Shown here: piece after piece, positions 11,214 to 23,068 of the stretch
How positions within the stretch are numbered: the stretch's first letter is position 1
Layout of the letters: the number at the start of each line of letters is the position of its first letter
From: Sophora flavescens
Taxonomy: Eukaryota > Streptophyta > Magnoliopsida > Fabales > Fabaceae
Length of the DNA stretch: 64,000 nucleotides
Direction of reading: 5' to 3'
Assembly: GCA_030762895.1 (NCBI GenBank)
Contig: CM061062.1
Span: 232,985,879-233,049,878 of the forward strand
The notes under the pieces: generated by a model
The model's input: the letters and a program-made list of their open reading frames with translations, nothing else
Told to the model about the DNA's origin: nothing
Database searches by the model: none
Translations under genes and position numbers: made by a program

Positions 11214-12995
11214 TGAAATGGCACAAAACAACACTAGAAGGGGGGTTGAATAATGTTTTCACAAATCAGAGGTCATCAAGCATACAACAAAATTCAGTAC
11301 AAATAAGACGCTTATACACAGACGTCTTTCAGAGCAAACTGAATATAAGCTATTAACACTGCCCAGTTAGTTAACAAGATAAATAAATAAACTTAATAAT
11401 AAAGTAAAGAGCTAAGGAAAGAAGGTACTCAGAGATTTATCCTGGTTCACCCACAAACTTTGGGCTACATCCAGTCCTTGGCATCACCAAGTTTTAGCAC
11501 TATAACTGATCAATGTTACAGACGAGTATTATTTGCACACCTAGCCTCTCCAGGCTCAACACAACTATTATTTTCACACCTAGCATCTTCGGGTTCAACA
11601 AGTATTCTTGAAACATGCCTCTTCAGGCTCAGGGAGTTTTGAGAGGTGTTTGAAGCACAACTTCAAGTTTATAATAGCAATTAAACCAATTTTACACTTC
11701 AGTAAGGGAATGTAGACTTTGAGATCTGGTGAGTTGCAGATGAGTTCTTTTCTAGATGATTTTCAGTATGAGAAGACGATGAGAGTGATGATAGCTTTCA
11801 GCTGTTTGAAGTCTCGATATGAATACCGTTCTTTTGAATAAGATTGCCTTCACAGTATGTTGAGTTTTGTAGCTTTCTAGTTGTTCATCACCACATCGAG
11901 TTCTTCAATCTTCTTCTATTTATATTTGCTCACAAAAGATCCGTTGAGATGCAATCGAAGGTGTCTCAACTTTATCCTTCATAGAATAGCCGTTCTGACT
12001 TGACAATAAATGCTCAAAGGAACGTTGGAGATCTTTTGTTTGACCACAGAGTATAGCAGATATGCTTTTCTTACTTTGGGCAGCGTTCTTTTCCTTATTT
12101 GTGCAACACTTAGAAAAGCTCAGATAAAGTAGCTTTTCTCTTACTTGCATAAGGAACATATTTGTAGCATTGATCTTTGTCTTTTCTTCTTTCTCAGATC
12201 TCGATTGAAGACAAGAAATATATTTATAAACTTCTTTCAAGTTTAATTAATTATATTTCTAATCATACTGCTTTTAATTTCAGAGAGTAAGCAGATTCTT
12301 CATAAAGTGCTTTTCTTCTTTGAGCGTTGCTTCAGAGATGCGAAAATAGAGTTTCATGTCTAAATGCTTCATGTCTTCCATACTGAAGGTGTAAATAATG
12401 AATATCCTTTGAATCCTTCAAATAGTTATTGATGTGTATCTTCTTAACATGGTTTAGTCTGTAAACTTGATCCATCTTATTTCAACTTCCTTCAGAAGAT
12501 AGTGTTTGTATTCTTTGATTCTTCGAAGAGTATTTTGATCAGAGTATAATTGTAGATCACTTCGAGCTTCTTTCTTAGACACAAGAAAGATAATATTTAA
12601 CAAATCGACTGGCATTCTTCTTTCCAGTAGCTTGATAAGGAGAATGAGGCTTTATCTTCAACTTCCAATCTTGAAGATAATAGATACTTGAATACTTTCC
12701 TTTAGTTCTGCTAGTAGCTTATCTTCAGAGTGAAGGAGTTTGAGGAATGATGTTGACTTTAGGCTTCAACTTGAATCTCACATCAGACGCATTATGCTTC
12801 AACGTATATTTGGCAACCATAAATCAGACGCATATACTTATGCTATCGATCCTTTCATATTCTTTAGTTGATTTGATTCTGCTAAGATAGTGTCCTTTTT
12901 TTGCACACTTAAATAGATGATTACCAATATTCACACAGTTCATATAAAATCATTTGATTAATGTTTGGGTTCATCAAAACACACACAGGCTAACA
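11214..12995 (-). repeat. Copia LTR (family F), minus strand
   Basis: On the minus strand it begins TGTTAGCCTGTGTG followed by GTTTTGATGA, and ends CCCCCCTTCTAGTGTTG...TTTCA, the same layout as Copia LTRs A, B, D and E in this window. It shares with families A and B the region reading GTTGAGCC-GAGAGGCTAGGTG (11535-11600 here). Length is 1782 bp. A degenerate primer-binding site may lie just left of it. No internal genes are recognisable on the left, so it is either a solo LTR or the remnant of a decayed element. CAGACGCAT-type words recur near 12783, 12823 and 13009. Confidence 0.6.
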
Positions 12996-13441
12996 AGAGT
13001 ATGAGTCAGACGCATGACAGAATCGAAACGCTTTGCGACTTAACACATAAGTGACTTCAAAAGATCATAACTTCTTCATTTATTATCTGTTTTAAGCAAA
13101 TGACCACTCGTTGGACAAATATTTGAGCCCATTTTCATATGAAGAAGTTTCAAGTCCAAATTCAAATAATTTTAAAATATATGAGCAAAAGAATGACTAA
13201 ATGTCAGTTTTCCGAAAATCTATTTTGTCAATGTTTTAATATACCATCACGACTAGTTTTTGAAAACATGTTTATTAGGTATTTTAGCGTGTTTAAAATC
13301 ATTTTTAAAGAATAAGTAAATATTTAAGCCTTTTCAACCACGTTTAAAACTGAGTATCCCATTGATCAATCATGAAAAATAATTCTCCAAACATTTTTAA
13401 AGGATTCTCAAAAGGATAAGCTTTTACTTTCAAGTCCTACA
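12996..13441. other. no gene recognised
   Basis: AT-rich sequence between the Copia LTR and the Mutator-like element. It continues after that element at 14754, because the 9-bp duplicated word CTACCTTAC marks the break. No ORF or repeat was identified. Confidence 0.5.
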
Positions 13442-13450
13442 CTACCTTAC
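13442..13450. other. target-site duplication, left copy
   Basis: CTACCTTAC, repeated exactly at 14745-14753. A 9-bp duplication is diagnostic of Mutator-superfamily insertion. Confidence 0.85.
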
Positions 13451-14744
13451 GGTGATGGCTAACATGGGGTCTCAAGTAAGTGGTCCACCATGGATCACTG
13501 GTTTTTTTTTTCGAAAAAAAATATTGATGCCAATCTTACCCCTACCCCTCACCACTCCTTCTACCTCTCTACCAACACCAACCTGCCCCACCATGCCACC
13601 ATCGCCGCCCTCCCACCGCCCTCTTGCTGCCACCACCGTTGTCCCCTATGTCTCTCGGGCAAAGAAAAAAGAGGCTGTGAGAAGCCCAACAAGCTCAGAT
13701 TCCCATGTTCAGATCTGACAAGCTCCTCTCCACCGTCGAACTCTCCTCCCCCGCCGCCCATATATTTCCTTTCCTCCGTGCACCATGTTCTCTCCTTTGC
13801 ACACACACCTATCGTTCTCACCTCCTTCCTTTGCACGCCTGGGACTTTGGGAGTTAGATCAATTTCTTAGGGATTTTGCTGTCAGGTTGAGGTTTGCACA
13901 CATGGGACTTGGTTTTGGTTTTTTTGCTATCAGTCTGGGGGTAGGAATGGAGGTGGTGGTGGCTGATTGAGTGGTGGTGACGGGCAGAGGGATGGAGATG
14001 GGATGGTGGTGGCTGATTGGGAGGGGTGAAAGACGGGGGTAGGAGGGTAATTTGGAAATAAAAAAATTAAAAAAATCTTGGACTACTTAATCCGGGCCCT
14101 TGAGACCTCTGTCTTTCGATCTTTCCTTTTGGCAGAGAAGTGCCCCACCATGCCACTGCCGCCGCCCTCCCAACACCCTCCCGCTGCCACCACTGTTGTC
14201 TCCTATGTCTCTAGCAACAAAAACAGAAGCTGTGAGAAGCCTAACAAGCTCAGATTCCCATGTTCAAATCCGACAAGCTCCTCTCCGCCGTCAAACCCTC
14301 CTCCTCCATCACCCATATCTTCCTTTTCCTCTGTGCACCATGTTCTCACCTTTGCACACACACCCATCATTCTCACCTCCCTCCTTTGCACACATAGGAC
14401 TTTGGGAGTTAGATCAATTTCTTAGGGATTTTGCTGTCAGGCTGAGGTTTGCACACATGGGATTTTGGTTGAGGTTTTTTTGATGTCAGGCTGGAGGTAG
14501 GAATGGGGGAAGGTGGAGGCCGGTCGTGTGGTGGTGAAGGGCAGAGGGATGGAGATGGGATGGTGGTGACTTATTGGGAGGGGTGAAAGACTGGGGTAGG
14601 AGGGTAATTTGGAAATAAAAAAATTAAAAAATGTTTGGACTACTTAATCTGGACCCTTGATTATTTTAATAATATATCCAATGGTTAAATTTGGTGATTC
14701 ATCCATGAGACACTTGTTAAGGTACTTCATGCTAGTCATCACTC
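13451..14744. mobile_element. non-autonomous Mutator-like element
   Basis: The 1294-bp element has imperfect terminal inverted repeats of roughly 50 bp (left GTGATGGCTAACATG, right end reverse-complemented GTGATGACTAGCATG) and a perfect 9-bp duplication on both sides. Inside are two tandem copies of a unit of about 523 bp (13584-14106 and 14141-14662). No transposase is present. The unit is GC-richer than the flanks and Pro/Ser/His-coding in several frames (CCACCATGCCACC-type words). Its two strands have opposite C- and G-rich blocks, so the long frames there are not evidence of protein. Capture of a host gene fragment (Pack-MULE) is possible but unproven. Confidence 0.8.
13584..14662. repeat. 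523-bp tandem duplication inside the Mutator-like element
   Basis: Unit one 13584-14106 and unit two 14141-14662, offset 557 bp, align along their whole length. Shared landmarks are TGCCCCACCATGCCAC, GGGATTTTGCTGTCAGG and GGACTACTTAATC. They differ by scattered substitutions and small indels, so the duplication is not recent. Confidence 0.85.
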
Positions 14745-15827
14745 TACCTTACATGCAAGTTCCTAAGAGGTAGAAGCCTCGAAACCTTTAAACTTGGTCT
14801 TGAACTTGTAAATTAAACCTTTAGGGGCTGGTTTGCTTTGTTTTCAATTTCCTATTTTCAGAAATAATTACAAAACCAGAAATGATAATTGTACACAGTT
14901 TTGGGACACCGTACAATCGGACATCGTACAACAACACTGAAGCAGGTTTGTGTTTTGCTTTCCTCCTTCACGTGCCTCGATTAGCCACATTGCAATGTCT
15001 CATTGTTCATTAACATTTCCTCCCTTTTTCCTTTGCTCCCTTACAAACCCGTGGTTTATCTCCTAGCAAAAGAAGGTGCGCCTTTCACTTCACAGCACAC
15101 AGCTGTGGTGCGTGAAGAGGGTTCTCCATAGCGAAGGTAACTCCTTTTCTAGTTTTGTTATTTCCTTTCAGCTGAACTTTATATCCTTTGAGCTCCACTT
15201 TATCTCCTTCATTGCAAGGTGACTCCTTTTGTAGTTTAGGGTTCTTTCCTTCTTTATCCACAACATTTGGTTAATTATCTTCCCTATCTCCTTCCCTTAA
15301 ATTACAAAGTATGGATTATAGTGTGGGTTTTAGACTCAAAATCCTTGAATATCCCTATTAGGGTACTTGCTAGGAATTTAGTTCATTACTGTGCACGTTA
15401 AATAAATGGTTAATTGTTTGCAAATGTTTGGTTAATTTTAGTTCGTTATATGGTTAATGGTTTATCCTGATACTTGCAATCATTTTTCACAACCTATTAA
15501 ATAAATGATTAATCGCTTGAAACTATCTGGTTAATTCAGTTCATTATATGGTTAATGGTTTATCCTGATATTTGCAATCCTTTTGCAAACCCCATTAAAT
15601 AAATGGTTAGTCACTTGGAAATATTTGGTTACTACCGTTCATTATATGGTTACTTGTTTATCCTGATACTTGCAATCATTTTTGCAACTCATTAAATAAA
15701 TGGTTAATTACTTGGAAATATTTGGTTACTGCTGTTCATTATATGGTTAATGGGTTACTCTGATACTACAAAGTTGGCCATAAACCATGCACAACACATT
15801 TTATAGTTATTTTGTGAGTTTTAGTTT
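14745..15827. other. no gene recognised; holds 98-bp tandem repeats
   Basis: The segment starts with the right copy of the duplicated word CTACCTTAC (14745-14753). From 14823 it reads GGGGCTGGTTTGCTTTG, then an ordinary sequence, and from 15398 a four-unit tandem repeat. No ORF is convincing. It ends at the left LTR of Copia A. Confidence 0.55.
15398..15785. repeat. 98-bp tandem repeat, four units
   Basis: Units begin TTAAATAAATG at about 15398, 15497, 15595 and 15692, with periods of 99, 98 and 97 bp. Each includes TATATGGTTA and TATCCTGATA-TTGCAATC or a close variant. The repeat borders directly on the Copia A LTR. Confidence 0.85.
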
Positions 15828-17418
15828 TGTTGAGACCTCATAAGTCTGAGATACATTTCATGTGTACATTCTCTAAGTTTTGATGATTCCAAATAGATTA
15901 AGTATGGTAATATTGAACCATGCGAAATTACTGACATATCTGATACGTGTGTAGGAAAACAGACTTAAGGTCACTCGTCTATTTTTATGACTCGTCTACT
16001 TTTTCGTAGAGCTCAGTTTTTAGACTTGCCTGAAAACCACTCGTCTGAAATTCAGTCAAAGACCAAGTCAACACTCAGTAAAGATCTGAGTTTACTTGAT
16101 GATGTGGCAAGAAGCATCTGTCTGAAACTGACCTAGTGGATCACCCGTCTAGTTTTGGGAATACGCTAGCACCCGTCTAGTTTTGGACTGCATGATCACC
16201 CGTCTAGTTTTGGACTGCATTATCACCCGTCTACTTTTTGGATTGCCTTTCACATGTCTAAATTTCCAACACTGCTATGATGTTAGTCTGTCAGAAATGA
16301 AGTCCAAGTCACCTTATTCAAATTACATTCCTTCCTTAAGGATCTCGAAGACCTCTGGACAATAGCTCAAAGGACAAAAAATAAAGAACGTTTGTTTCAA
16401 TGTTTTAAGGAATAAACACGCAATCTCTGTACCACAACAATAACTTTTTAGCTATTTTAGTACAAAGTAAAAAGTGCTTTTTGGAAAGTGAACTGACTGC
16501 TGCACAAAAAGAGGAAAGCCCTCTCAGTAAAGTACAAGAAGTCTCACTGCGCATACTCAAACAACAGCTATTCAGATTAAAGTGTACCCTTGGACAACCT
16601 TGTCAAACCTCAACGTTCCCAACCATTTAATGTTTATACAGAACGACTCTTTGGCATTAATGATGCCTCAGAAGCTAAAATCAGAAGAACACACTTTCTG
16701 AAGCTGTGTCTAAACAGATCTCTTGATTGAAGTCTTTAAATAGATCAAACAACGAAGATGAAAAAAGCAGAAGTGAAATATCAAAAAGAACACTGTGCAA
16801 AAGCATTTACTCTCTTCATTAACTTCATCATTCTTTCATTGAATACACTCCCAATCATTTGATATTAATTCGAAGTCTTTCATACTTCATATTTAATCTA
16901 CTCTTTGAGTGTGATCTGAAAGACTTACAAGTTGTATTAATTACACAAAACATTTTCATTCCTTACTGGGTTGAGCCTGAAGAGGCTAGGTGAGCAAAGA
17001 ATACTTGTTTGAGTGTTGAGCCTGAAGAGGCTAGGTGTGCAAAGAATACTTGTACTGTATTTTATTCAGTTATAGTGGAAACTTGGTGCTGCCAAGAAAC
17101 TGAACATAGCCCAGTGGATTTTGGGGTGAACTAGTATAAAACTCTTGAGTGATATTCCTCTTCCCTTATCTCTTTATTTTGCTTAAGTATTATTCTATTT
17201 AAGCTTTTAACTTGGGAAGTTAATATTGTGAATATCAAACTCTGTTTTACTCTTCTCTGTTTGCTTGCATGCTCTATCTGAATAATAGACTAAACGCACA
17301 TCTAATTTTCTTTTAATCTAAGTTCTACTTGTTATGCCTGCGAAAATCTTTTTAAGTAACCCAAAAAGTTAGTAAACACAATTCAACCCCCCTTCTTGTG
17401 TTAACATTTGTGATTTAA
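15828..17418 (+). repeat. Copia A 5' LTR
   Basis: Starts TGTTGAGACCTC and ends two bases before the primer-binding site, as in the other Copia LTRs here (terminal CA is AA in this copy). Length is 1591 bp. It is homologous to LTRs B (34966) and C (59185). It includes a short tandem repeat CACCCGTCTAGTTTTGG (16141-16240). The GAGCCTGAAGAGGCTAGGTG words (16975-17040) occur twice. TTTAAATAG near 16736 may be the TATA box. Confidence 0.82.
16141..16240 (+). repeat. CCCGTCTA minisatellite in Copia A U3
   Basis: Four units of about 25-29 bp, each containing CACCCGTCTAGTTTTGG or a variant (the last CCCGTCTACTTTTTGG). It lies upstream of the presumed TATA box. LTRs B and C hold related but fewer units. 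Confidence 0.8.
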
Positions 17419-17420
17419 GT

Positions 17421-17432
17421 TGGTATCAGAGC
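17421..17432 (+). other. primer-binding site, tRNA-Met type
   Basis: TGGTATCAGAGC, two bases after the LTR end. Confidence 0.9.
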
Positions 17433-17481
17433 TTGGCCTCTAGGTTGAGCACTTAACAGTGAAGAGGAAAAGATCTTGGAG

Positions 17482-19243
17482 ATGGCAGGAGAAGCTAGTA
17501 CAAGCAAGAACCATGCTGGAAAAAGATCCTCAATGTTGAGACCTCCTTACTTCAATGGAGAGGACTACATCTATTGGAAAGAAAATATGAAATGGTTTTT
17601 ACAATCCACTAACTCTGATCTTTGGGATCTCGTTGAAGAAGGACCTTATGTTCCTAAAGATGACAAAGGAGCTGAGATTCCTAAAGCTAACATGACCACT
17701 GAGCCAAAAACAAAGTGGCAGTCAAACGTCAAAGCTAGATATGCAATCATGTGTGCTTTGAGCAGAGAAGAATTTGAAAAGGTGTGTGTTTGTGAATCTG
17801 CAAAAGAATTGTGGAATTCACTAGCAGTTGCTCATAAAGGAACCAACAAGGTCAAAGAGACCAAAGTTAGCATGTTGGTTAGGAAATATGAATTGTTCAA
17901 AATGGAAGAAGGAGAGACTATTGGCCATGTATGGAAGATTTCAAACCAAAACCAATGGATTGAAATATCTGGGAGAAGTTTACCAGACTGAGGAACACAT
18001 TCAAAAGATTCTCAGAAGTCTTCCAAAACAATGGAGACCTCTTGTAACTGCTGTATCTCAGGGCAAAGACTTAACAACAATGAAGCTAGATGAGCTTCTT
18101 GGCACTCTTCAAATCCATGAACAAGAGCCAATTGAAGAAAACAATGGAAATAAAAACAAATCTGTTACCCTTAAAGCTGACAAGAAATCATCTAGAGGAA
18201 ACACTTCAAAAGCTCTCAAAGTTGATGAATCTTCAGAGGAATCTGAGGAATCAAATGAAGATGATTCTGATGACAAACTTTCCCTTTTCACCAGAAAGGT
18301 GAAAAAACTTTGGAAGAAAAGAAACTTCAGAAAGGACAAACCTTTCAGGAATTTCAACAAAGAAAAATATAACAAAGATGGTGGATCTAATTACAGGAAT
18401 GCCATTGTGTGCTATGAATGTAAGAAGCCCGGTCATATCAAGGCAGAATGCCCTCAACCCAAGAAGCAATCTCCCAATAAGTTCTTCAACAAAAAGAAGA
18501 AAGGAATGATGGCCACGTGGGAAGATCTTGATGAAAGCTCCACTAAAAGTGAAGGAGAGGAGATTGAAGCAAATCTTTGTTTTATGGCAGATACTGATCC
18601 TGAATCAGACACTGAGGTACATTCTGAACTTGAGAAATTGAATGATGCCTATGATGAACTATTGGAGGAATCTAACTATATGTCTAAAGCTTTCAAATCC
18701 ATCAAGAGACAGTATGTTAGACTCTCAAATGAGTATACACAGAAATCTCAAGAGTGTGAAAAGTTAGCTGAAGAAAATAGTATGTTTAAGACTAAAAAGT
18801 CTAAAGCTGAGATCTCAGTTGAAACTCTATCTTCTGAAGAAGTTAGTAAACTTCAACAGAAAGTAGAAGAGATCACCTTAGATCTTGCCAAGTTTGTTAA
18901 TGATAGAGATAATCTGACTAAACTTCTGGGAAGTCAGAGGCACTCCCTTAACAAAGAAGGTATAGGATATTCCAGTCAAGAACATCATAAAGGATCAACA
19001 AAATTCTCAAAAATAACTATCAAATCTATGTTAGTTAGTTCAAATAAACCTATATGCACATACTGTGGAAAAGCTGGATATATCACGTCTAAGTGTATCC
19101 ACAAAAAGAGAAGGAAGTCTTCACAGACTCCTCATACTAACAGAAAAGGTCCCAAGAAAATATGGGTACCTAAGTCCATGATCATTCCTGTTGCAGACAT
19201 GCTTAACAGAACAAAACAAACACCTATCATGGTATCTGGATAG
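17482..19243 (+). pseudogene. Copia A gag
   Basis: Gag forms the virus-like particle and binds RNA. The ATG at 17482 is the first after the primer site and the encoded MAGEAST start is shared by copies B and C. The N-terminal half has the typical FNGEDYIYWK motif. At about 17927 two bases are missing relative to copy C, so the frame shifts; the new frame is open to 19243. A first zinc knuckle CYECKKPGHIKAEC is intact (about 18410). A second one near 19057 reads CTYCGKAGYITSKC, with Tyr in place of the zinc-binding His. An acidic Ser/Glu-rich stretch and a long Glu/Lys-rich, probably coiled-coil region (18600-18900) lie between them. The length of about 590 residues and the two knuckles fit Sirevirus gag. 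Confidence 0.82.
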
Positions 19244-19600
19244 TGGATGCTCACGACACATGCCAAGAGAAAGGTCTATGTTCCTAGACCTCCAACCTAA
19301 GAAAGGTGGACATGAAACTTTTGGTAGTAACCAGAAAGGAAATGTTGTTTGTACTGATAGGGAACTATCAGATCTAGAGGATGATGTTACAGGTATTGAA
19401 CTTAATCCTGCAGTGGAAGAATCTTCAGATAAGTCAAAAGTAGACGTGTTTGAAATTCAGACAAGTGTTGATGCGTCTGAAACTCAGAATTTGAAGAAAG
19501 ATTGGAAATTCAAGACCTATCATCTAGAAGATCTTATCATTGGAAGTCCATCACAAGGAGTTAGAACCAGATCCGCTTTCAATGAAAATCTTCTCTTCTG
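19191..19600 (+). pseudogene. Copia A protease remnant fused to pol linker
   Basis: Just after gag, in another frame, the protease signature WYLDSGCSRHM is present with its catalytic Asp-Ser-Gly. After about 35 more residues the sequence jumps, near 19352, to the linker between integrase and RT (SDLEDDVTGIELNP), which matches copia B at about 56575. The deletion therefore removed the rest of protease and all of integrase. At about 19590 the frame ends where RT should begin; RT and RNase H are absent. The segment cannot make an active enzyme. Confidence 0.8.
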
Positions 19601-19602
19601 AA

Positions 19603-20739
19603 ATGATGGCACCCAAAAGCTTTCTTGAAGAAGTTACTGAAAAATCCGGACTTTCTCTAACAGAGCTGAAGAAAGTGCACCCTAGAAGGGTCCCAAATTT
19701 CACTGAGCTGAAGATCAAAGGATTGGACGTTAAGCCAGAAATTACATACGCTGGGTGGCTACCATTCTTCCAAATTATGGAAGATGTCTTTCTTCCTTGG
19801 TTAGGGATTTCTGGAAAAACTCTATAGTCACCAAGGACAACACAACCTTCATGATTTCTGGAGATGTAGACGAGGACCACGTCTTCATTACTCACGAGTC
19901 ACTCGCTGAAGTGATTAAGTGCCCTAGAGAAGGAGCTGGGTACGACAAGAGATGGATGAAAAATCAAGGTGGCGAGATGGTTGTAAACCTCATTCTGTAT
20001 GGAGTTCCTAAGCCAAAGGACTTTTATTCAAAGTACCTAACACCTAAGGCAAGATTTCTTCATGTACTTTTAATTAACTGTGTGATACCTAAAATTGGCT
20101 CTAGGGATCACATGAGTAAGATAGAAAAATTTGCTATCTATCACTTAGTCCAAAGAATCAAAATAGATATCATAGATTTAATTTTTTGACACATGGAGAA
20201 GACTGTGAAAGGTAAATACAAGGGGGGATATCCTTATGGCATGCTTATGATAAGAGTCTTCATGGCTAATTCTTTGAAAAACATGTCAAAAGCCTTCCAT
20301 GCTGATCTCTACACAGAGATAACTTCAAAGACACTGTCTTTAATGAAGGTACAACTTCAACCTATAGTTGAACCTTCTACTACTGAAGCATCATCATCTG
20401 TTGCACCTGCTAGTGAAAGGCTCAGTGTTCCAGTTGCTAAGGCTGAACCTTTTGAGGAACCAGTTGAAGAAGAAAGGTCTCAACTTCAGAGGAAGAAGAG
20501 GAAAGTTACTCAGTCAACTGCTGAAGCTTCTGTGTTTCAAGATGCTTATTGAAAATCCCGCTCAAAGTTGTTGAACTGTTCTCTTGAATCACTGATCAAG
20601 CTGCAGCCTATGTTCCTATTGTACCTAGAATAACAAAAGTCTTCAAGAGGAAGAGAGCTATGCAAGCTGAGGGGGAGTCTCAACCAGAAGAGACTGTGAT
20701 CCCTAAGAAAAAGAGGACTACTGTGACAAAGAGGACTAT
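19603..20739 (+). pseudogene. extra (env-position) ORF of Copia A
   Basis: An ORF starting MMAPKSFLEEV at 19603 continues, after a one-base frameshift near 19800, to a TGA at 20187-20189, and then in the same frame to 20552. A further frame runs on with Lys/Arg-rich codons to 20735. The first 200 residues look globular (YAGWLPF, HVFITHESLAEVIKCPREG). The tail is charged and rich in Pro, Glu and Lys. Its general plan resembles the products at 29800-32389 and 53915-55201, which occupy the same place after pol. I believe these belong to the group annotated as 'putative plant transposon protein' and the Sirevirus env-like ORFs. No signal peptide or membrane segment is evident. Function is unknown. 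Confidence 0.55.
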
Positions 20740-21222
20740 TGTGATTTTGATGTTTAAAGTTCAATATAATTTATGTTCTTGATCTGTATAAACTGTATCG
20801 AAACCTGAGTCTGATTGTAATCGAGACTGTGTTATCTGCGTTCAAAACTGAATTGATCAAAACCATTCTTGATTGCTGAAACTGAACTATTACTGAAACC
20901 GAAACCAGCAAGTTTGTTCTTGATTGTTAATATTTGTATCTGAAACTTGCATAACTTGTACTTAATCTTTAAAGGTTTAATCAGTTTCTAAATTTCGTTA
21001 TTATTGAGTTTTGAACCCGAACTTGTTCTGAATCAATCTTTCTTATCTTCATCATCTTCCAATTCAAGATTTTATATAAACCCTTCATTGATCTTGTAAA
21101 AGATCCTGAGGCCACAAATCTGCAACACTGACTTGAAAAGTTTTGTGAAAAGTTTTAAAGAGGGAAATATTTTTGAAAACTCAATTCACCCCCCCTCTTG
21201 AGTCGTTGAAGCCAAAACAACA
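20740..21222 (+). repeat. Copia D2 5' LTR, 3' part only
   Basis: Only the last 483 bp are present, starting TGTGATTTTGATG, which aligns with about 26606 in the 3' LTR. The end GCCAAAACAACA is the common family D end. The missing 1.4 kb, including promoter and minisatellite, was lost at the junction with Copia A. Confidence 0.85.
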
Positions 21223-21224
21223 AT

Positions 21225-21236
21225 TGGCATCAGAGC
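21225..21236 (+). other. primer-binding site, variant tRNA-Met type
   Basis: TGGCATCAGAGC differs from the usual TGGTATCAGAGC by one base; the same variant is found in copy D at 39425-39436, so it is a family trait. Confidence 0.85.
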
Positions 21237-21271
21237 TAAACTCTTAAGTTTGGCTTAACAACTATAAGAGT

Positions 21272-23049
21272 ATGGCTTCCAATGACTGTTTGAATGAAGG
21301 GGCTTCCCTTGCATGCCTTCCTGCCTTCAATGGATCTGAGTATATCTATTGGAAGGAAAGGATGATAATCTTTCTTGAGGCAGCGGGTGTAGACATATGG
21401 GATGCAGTAGAAAATGGACCATTTGTCCGCTCTACTATAGATGCTAGTGGTGCTCCAAGAAATTAGCCTAAAACTAAATGGAATGAGGATGATAAGAAAA
21501 GAGTTCAATATAATGCACGTGCTAAGAATATTATAGCATCTGCCTTAAGCCATGATGAGTTTTTTAGGGTTTCAAATTGCAAATCAGCAAAGGAGATGTG
21601 GGATACATTGCAAGTAACACATGAAGGAACCACAGACGTCAAAAGAGCAAGAATGAACACCCTCACACATGAGTATGAGCTGTTCAGAATGAATCGAGGA
21701 GAACCTATGATTGAAATGCAAAAGAGATTCACACATTGTAAATCAATTGGCTGGTCTTGGAAAAGCTATATCAAATAAGGATCAAGTTAACAAAGTAATG
21801 AGATGCTTGAGCAGAGAATGGCAACCTAAAGTCACTGCAATCTCAGAATCTAGAGACCTCTCATCAATGACCATTGCCACATTGTTTGGAAAACTGCAAG
21901 AACATGAATTGGAGTTGAACAGACTGAATGAGAGTGAAGAAACTGATAAAAGAAAGAAGGGATTGGCTCTGAAATCACAAGTCATAAATAGAAGACAATG
22001 ATGATAATACAAAACAAGAGGCTGGATCTGAAGAAGAGATGGGAATGCTAGTTAAAAATTTCAAGAATTTCCTAAAGAAGAAGGGCAACTTCAAAATAAA
22101 GCTATCCACTTTTCAAAGGAGAAATTTCAACAAAGGTGACAACTCTTCCAAGAACATTATATGCTATGAATATGGAAAGATTGGCCACATGAAGCTTGAC
22201 CGTCCAAAGCTGCAAAAGAAGGAAAAAACTGAAAAGTTTGACTCAAAGGATAAGAAGTGGAGAAATCCAAGAAAGACCTACATTGCTTGGGATGATAATG
22301 ATCTAGAATCCACTGAAGAATCTAAATCTGAGGAGGCAAAATTGTGCATGATGACCAGCAATCATAGCGATTCAGAAAGTGAAGTAAGTTCTGATTATCA
22401 ACCTTCTTATGATGAATTGTAAAATGATTTTGAAGAACTTCACAAAGAATCCATTAGACTTGCTAGATTGCTAATTAAGTCTAAGAAAACCATCACATGC
22501 CTAGAAGAGAAAAATTTTGTTTTAAACAAAGAGCTAGATGAATTAAAAACATAAAATTATGCTGTGAAAGAAAGAGAACTAGAAGCTAGGAATAAGTTAT
22601 TGATTGCATCAATCTCTAATTGTTCTAAGTGTTGTTCATTGACTAACGAAGTTGAAAAACTGAAAAATGACTTAGCCAAGTTCACAAATGGTAGAGATAA
22701 CTTGAATGCTTTGTTAGGACATCAAAAGTGTGTTTATGATAAGGCTGGATTAGGCTATAAACCTAAGATACATGAGAAATCTTTCAAGAAATTTTTTGCT
22801 GCACCTAAGACATCAAACACACCATTTGTTAAATGTAATTTTTGTGCTAGAAAAGGTCACACAGCTTCTACATGTCAATACAGAAAATCAGCATACAATA
22901 AATCTAAGTATATATGGGTTCCTAACGGAACTATTGCTTCAACTAACCATGAAGGACCCAAACATATTTGGGTACCCAAAACACAAAACATGATTCTGTT
23001 TTGTAGGTGCGGTGGAAGGTCAAGAGCAAAAATTGGAATCATGACATAG
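21272..23049 (+). pseudogene. Copia D2 gag
   Basis: The ATG at 21272 follows the primer site at the usual distance and is kept here (in copy D the same codon reads AGG). The N-terminal part has the FNGSEYIYWKERM motif. A TAG near 21465 and frameshifts near 21740 and 22000 break the frame, with further stops near 22420 and 22553. The first zinc knuckle (about 22162) reads CYEYGKIGHMKLDR and has lost two of its three cysteines. The second (about 22835, CNFCARKGHTASTC) is intact. The product ends with the KYIWVP and HIWVPKT motifs typical of this family. Its last codons run into the deletion junction near 23045. Confidence 0.8.
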
Positions 23050-23068
23050 AGCCTTCACCGAAAACAAA

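Larger units (their letters stand above)
15828..20739 (+). mobile_element. Copia family A (Sirevirus-like), internally deleted
   Basis: The element has a 5' LTR, a tRNA-Met primer-binding site, a long gag, the start of protease, then directly the integrase-RT linker, and an extra ORF in the env position. Most of protease, all integrase, RT and RNase H are gone through two deletion junctions near 19352 and 19590. No 3' LTR of this family follows; the sequence passes into a truncated family D LTR at 20740. Sirevirus-like affinity is inferred from the long two-knuckle gag, the extra ORF and the primer site. Confidence 0.8.

Noticed and set aside
13452..14483. Pro/Ser/His-rich ORFs in several frames and on both strands
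   Set aside because: Low-complexity frames of the duplicated unit in the Mutator-like element; overlapping frames are open together, so openness is due to composition.
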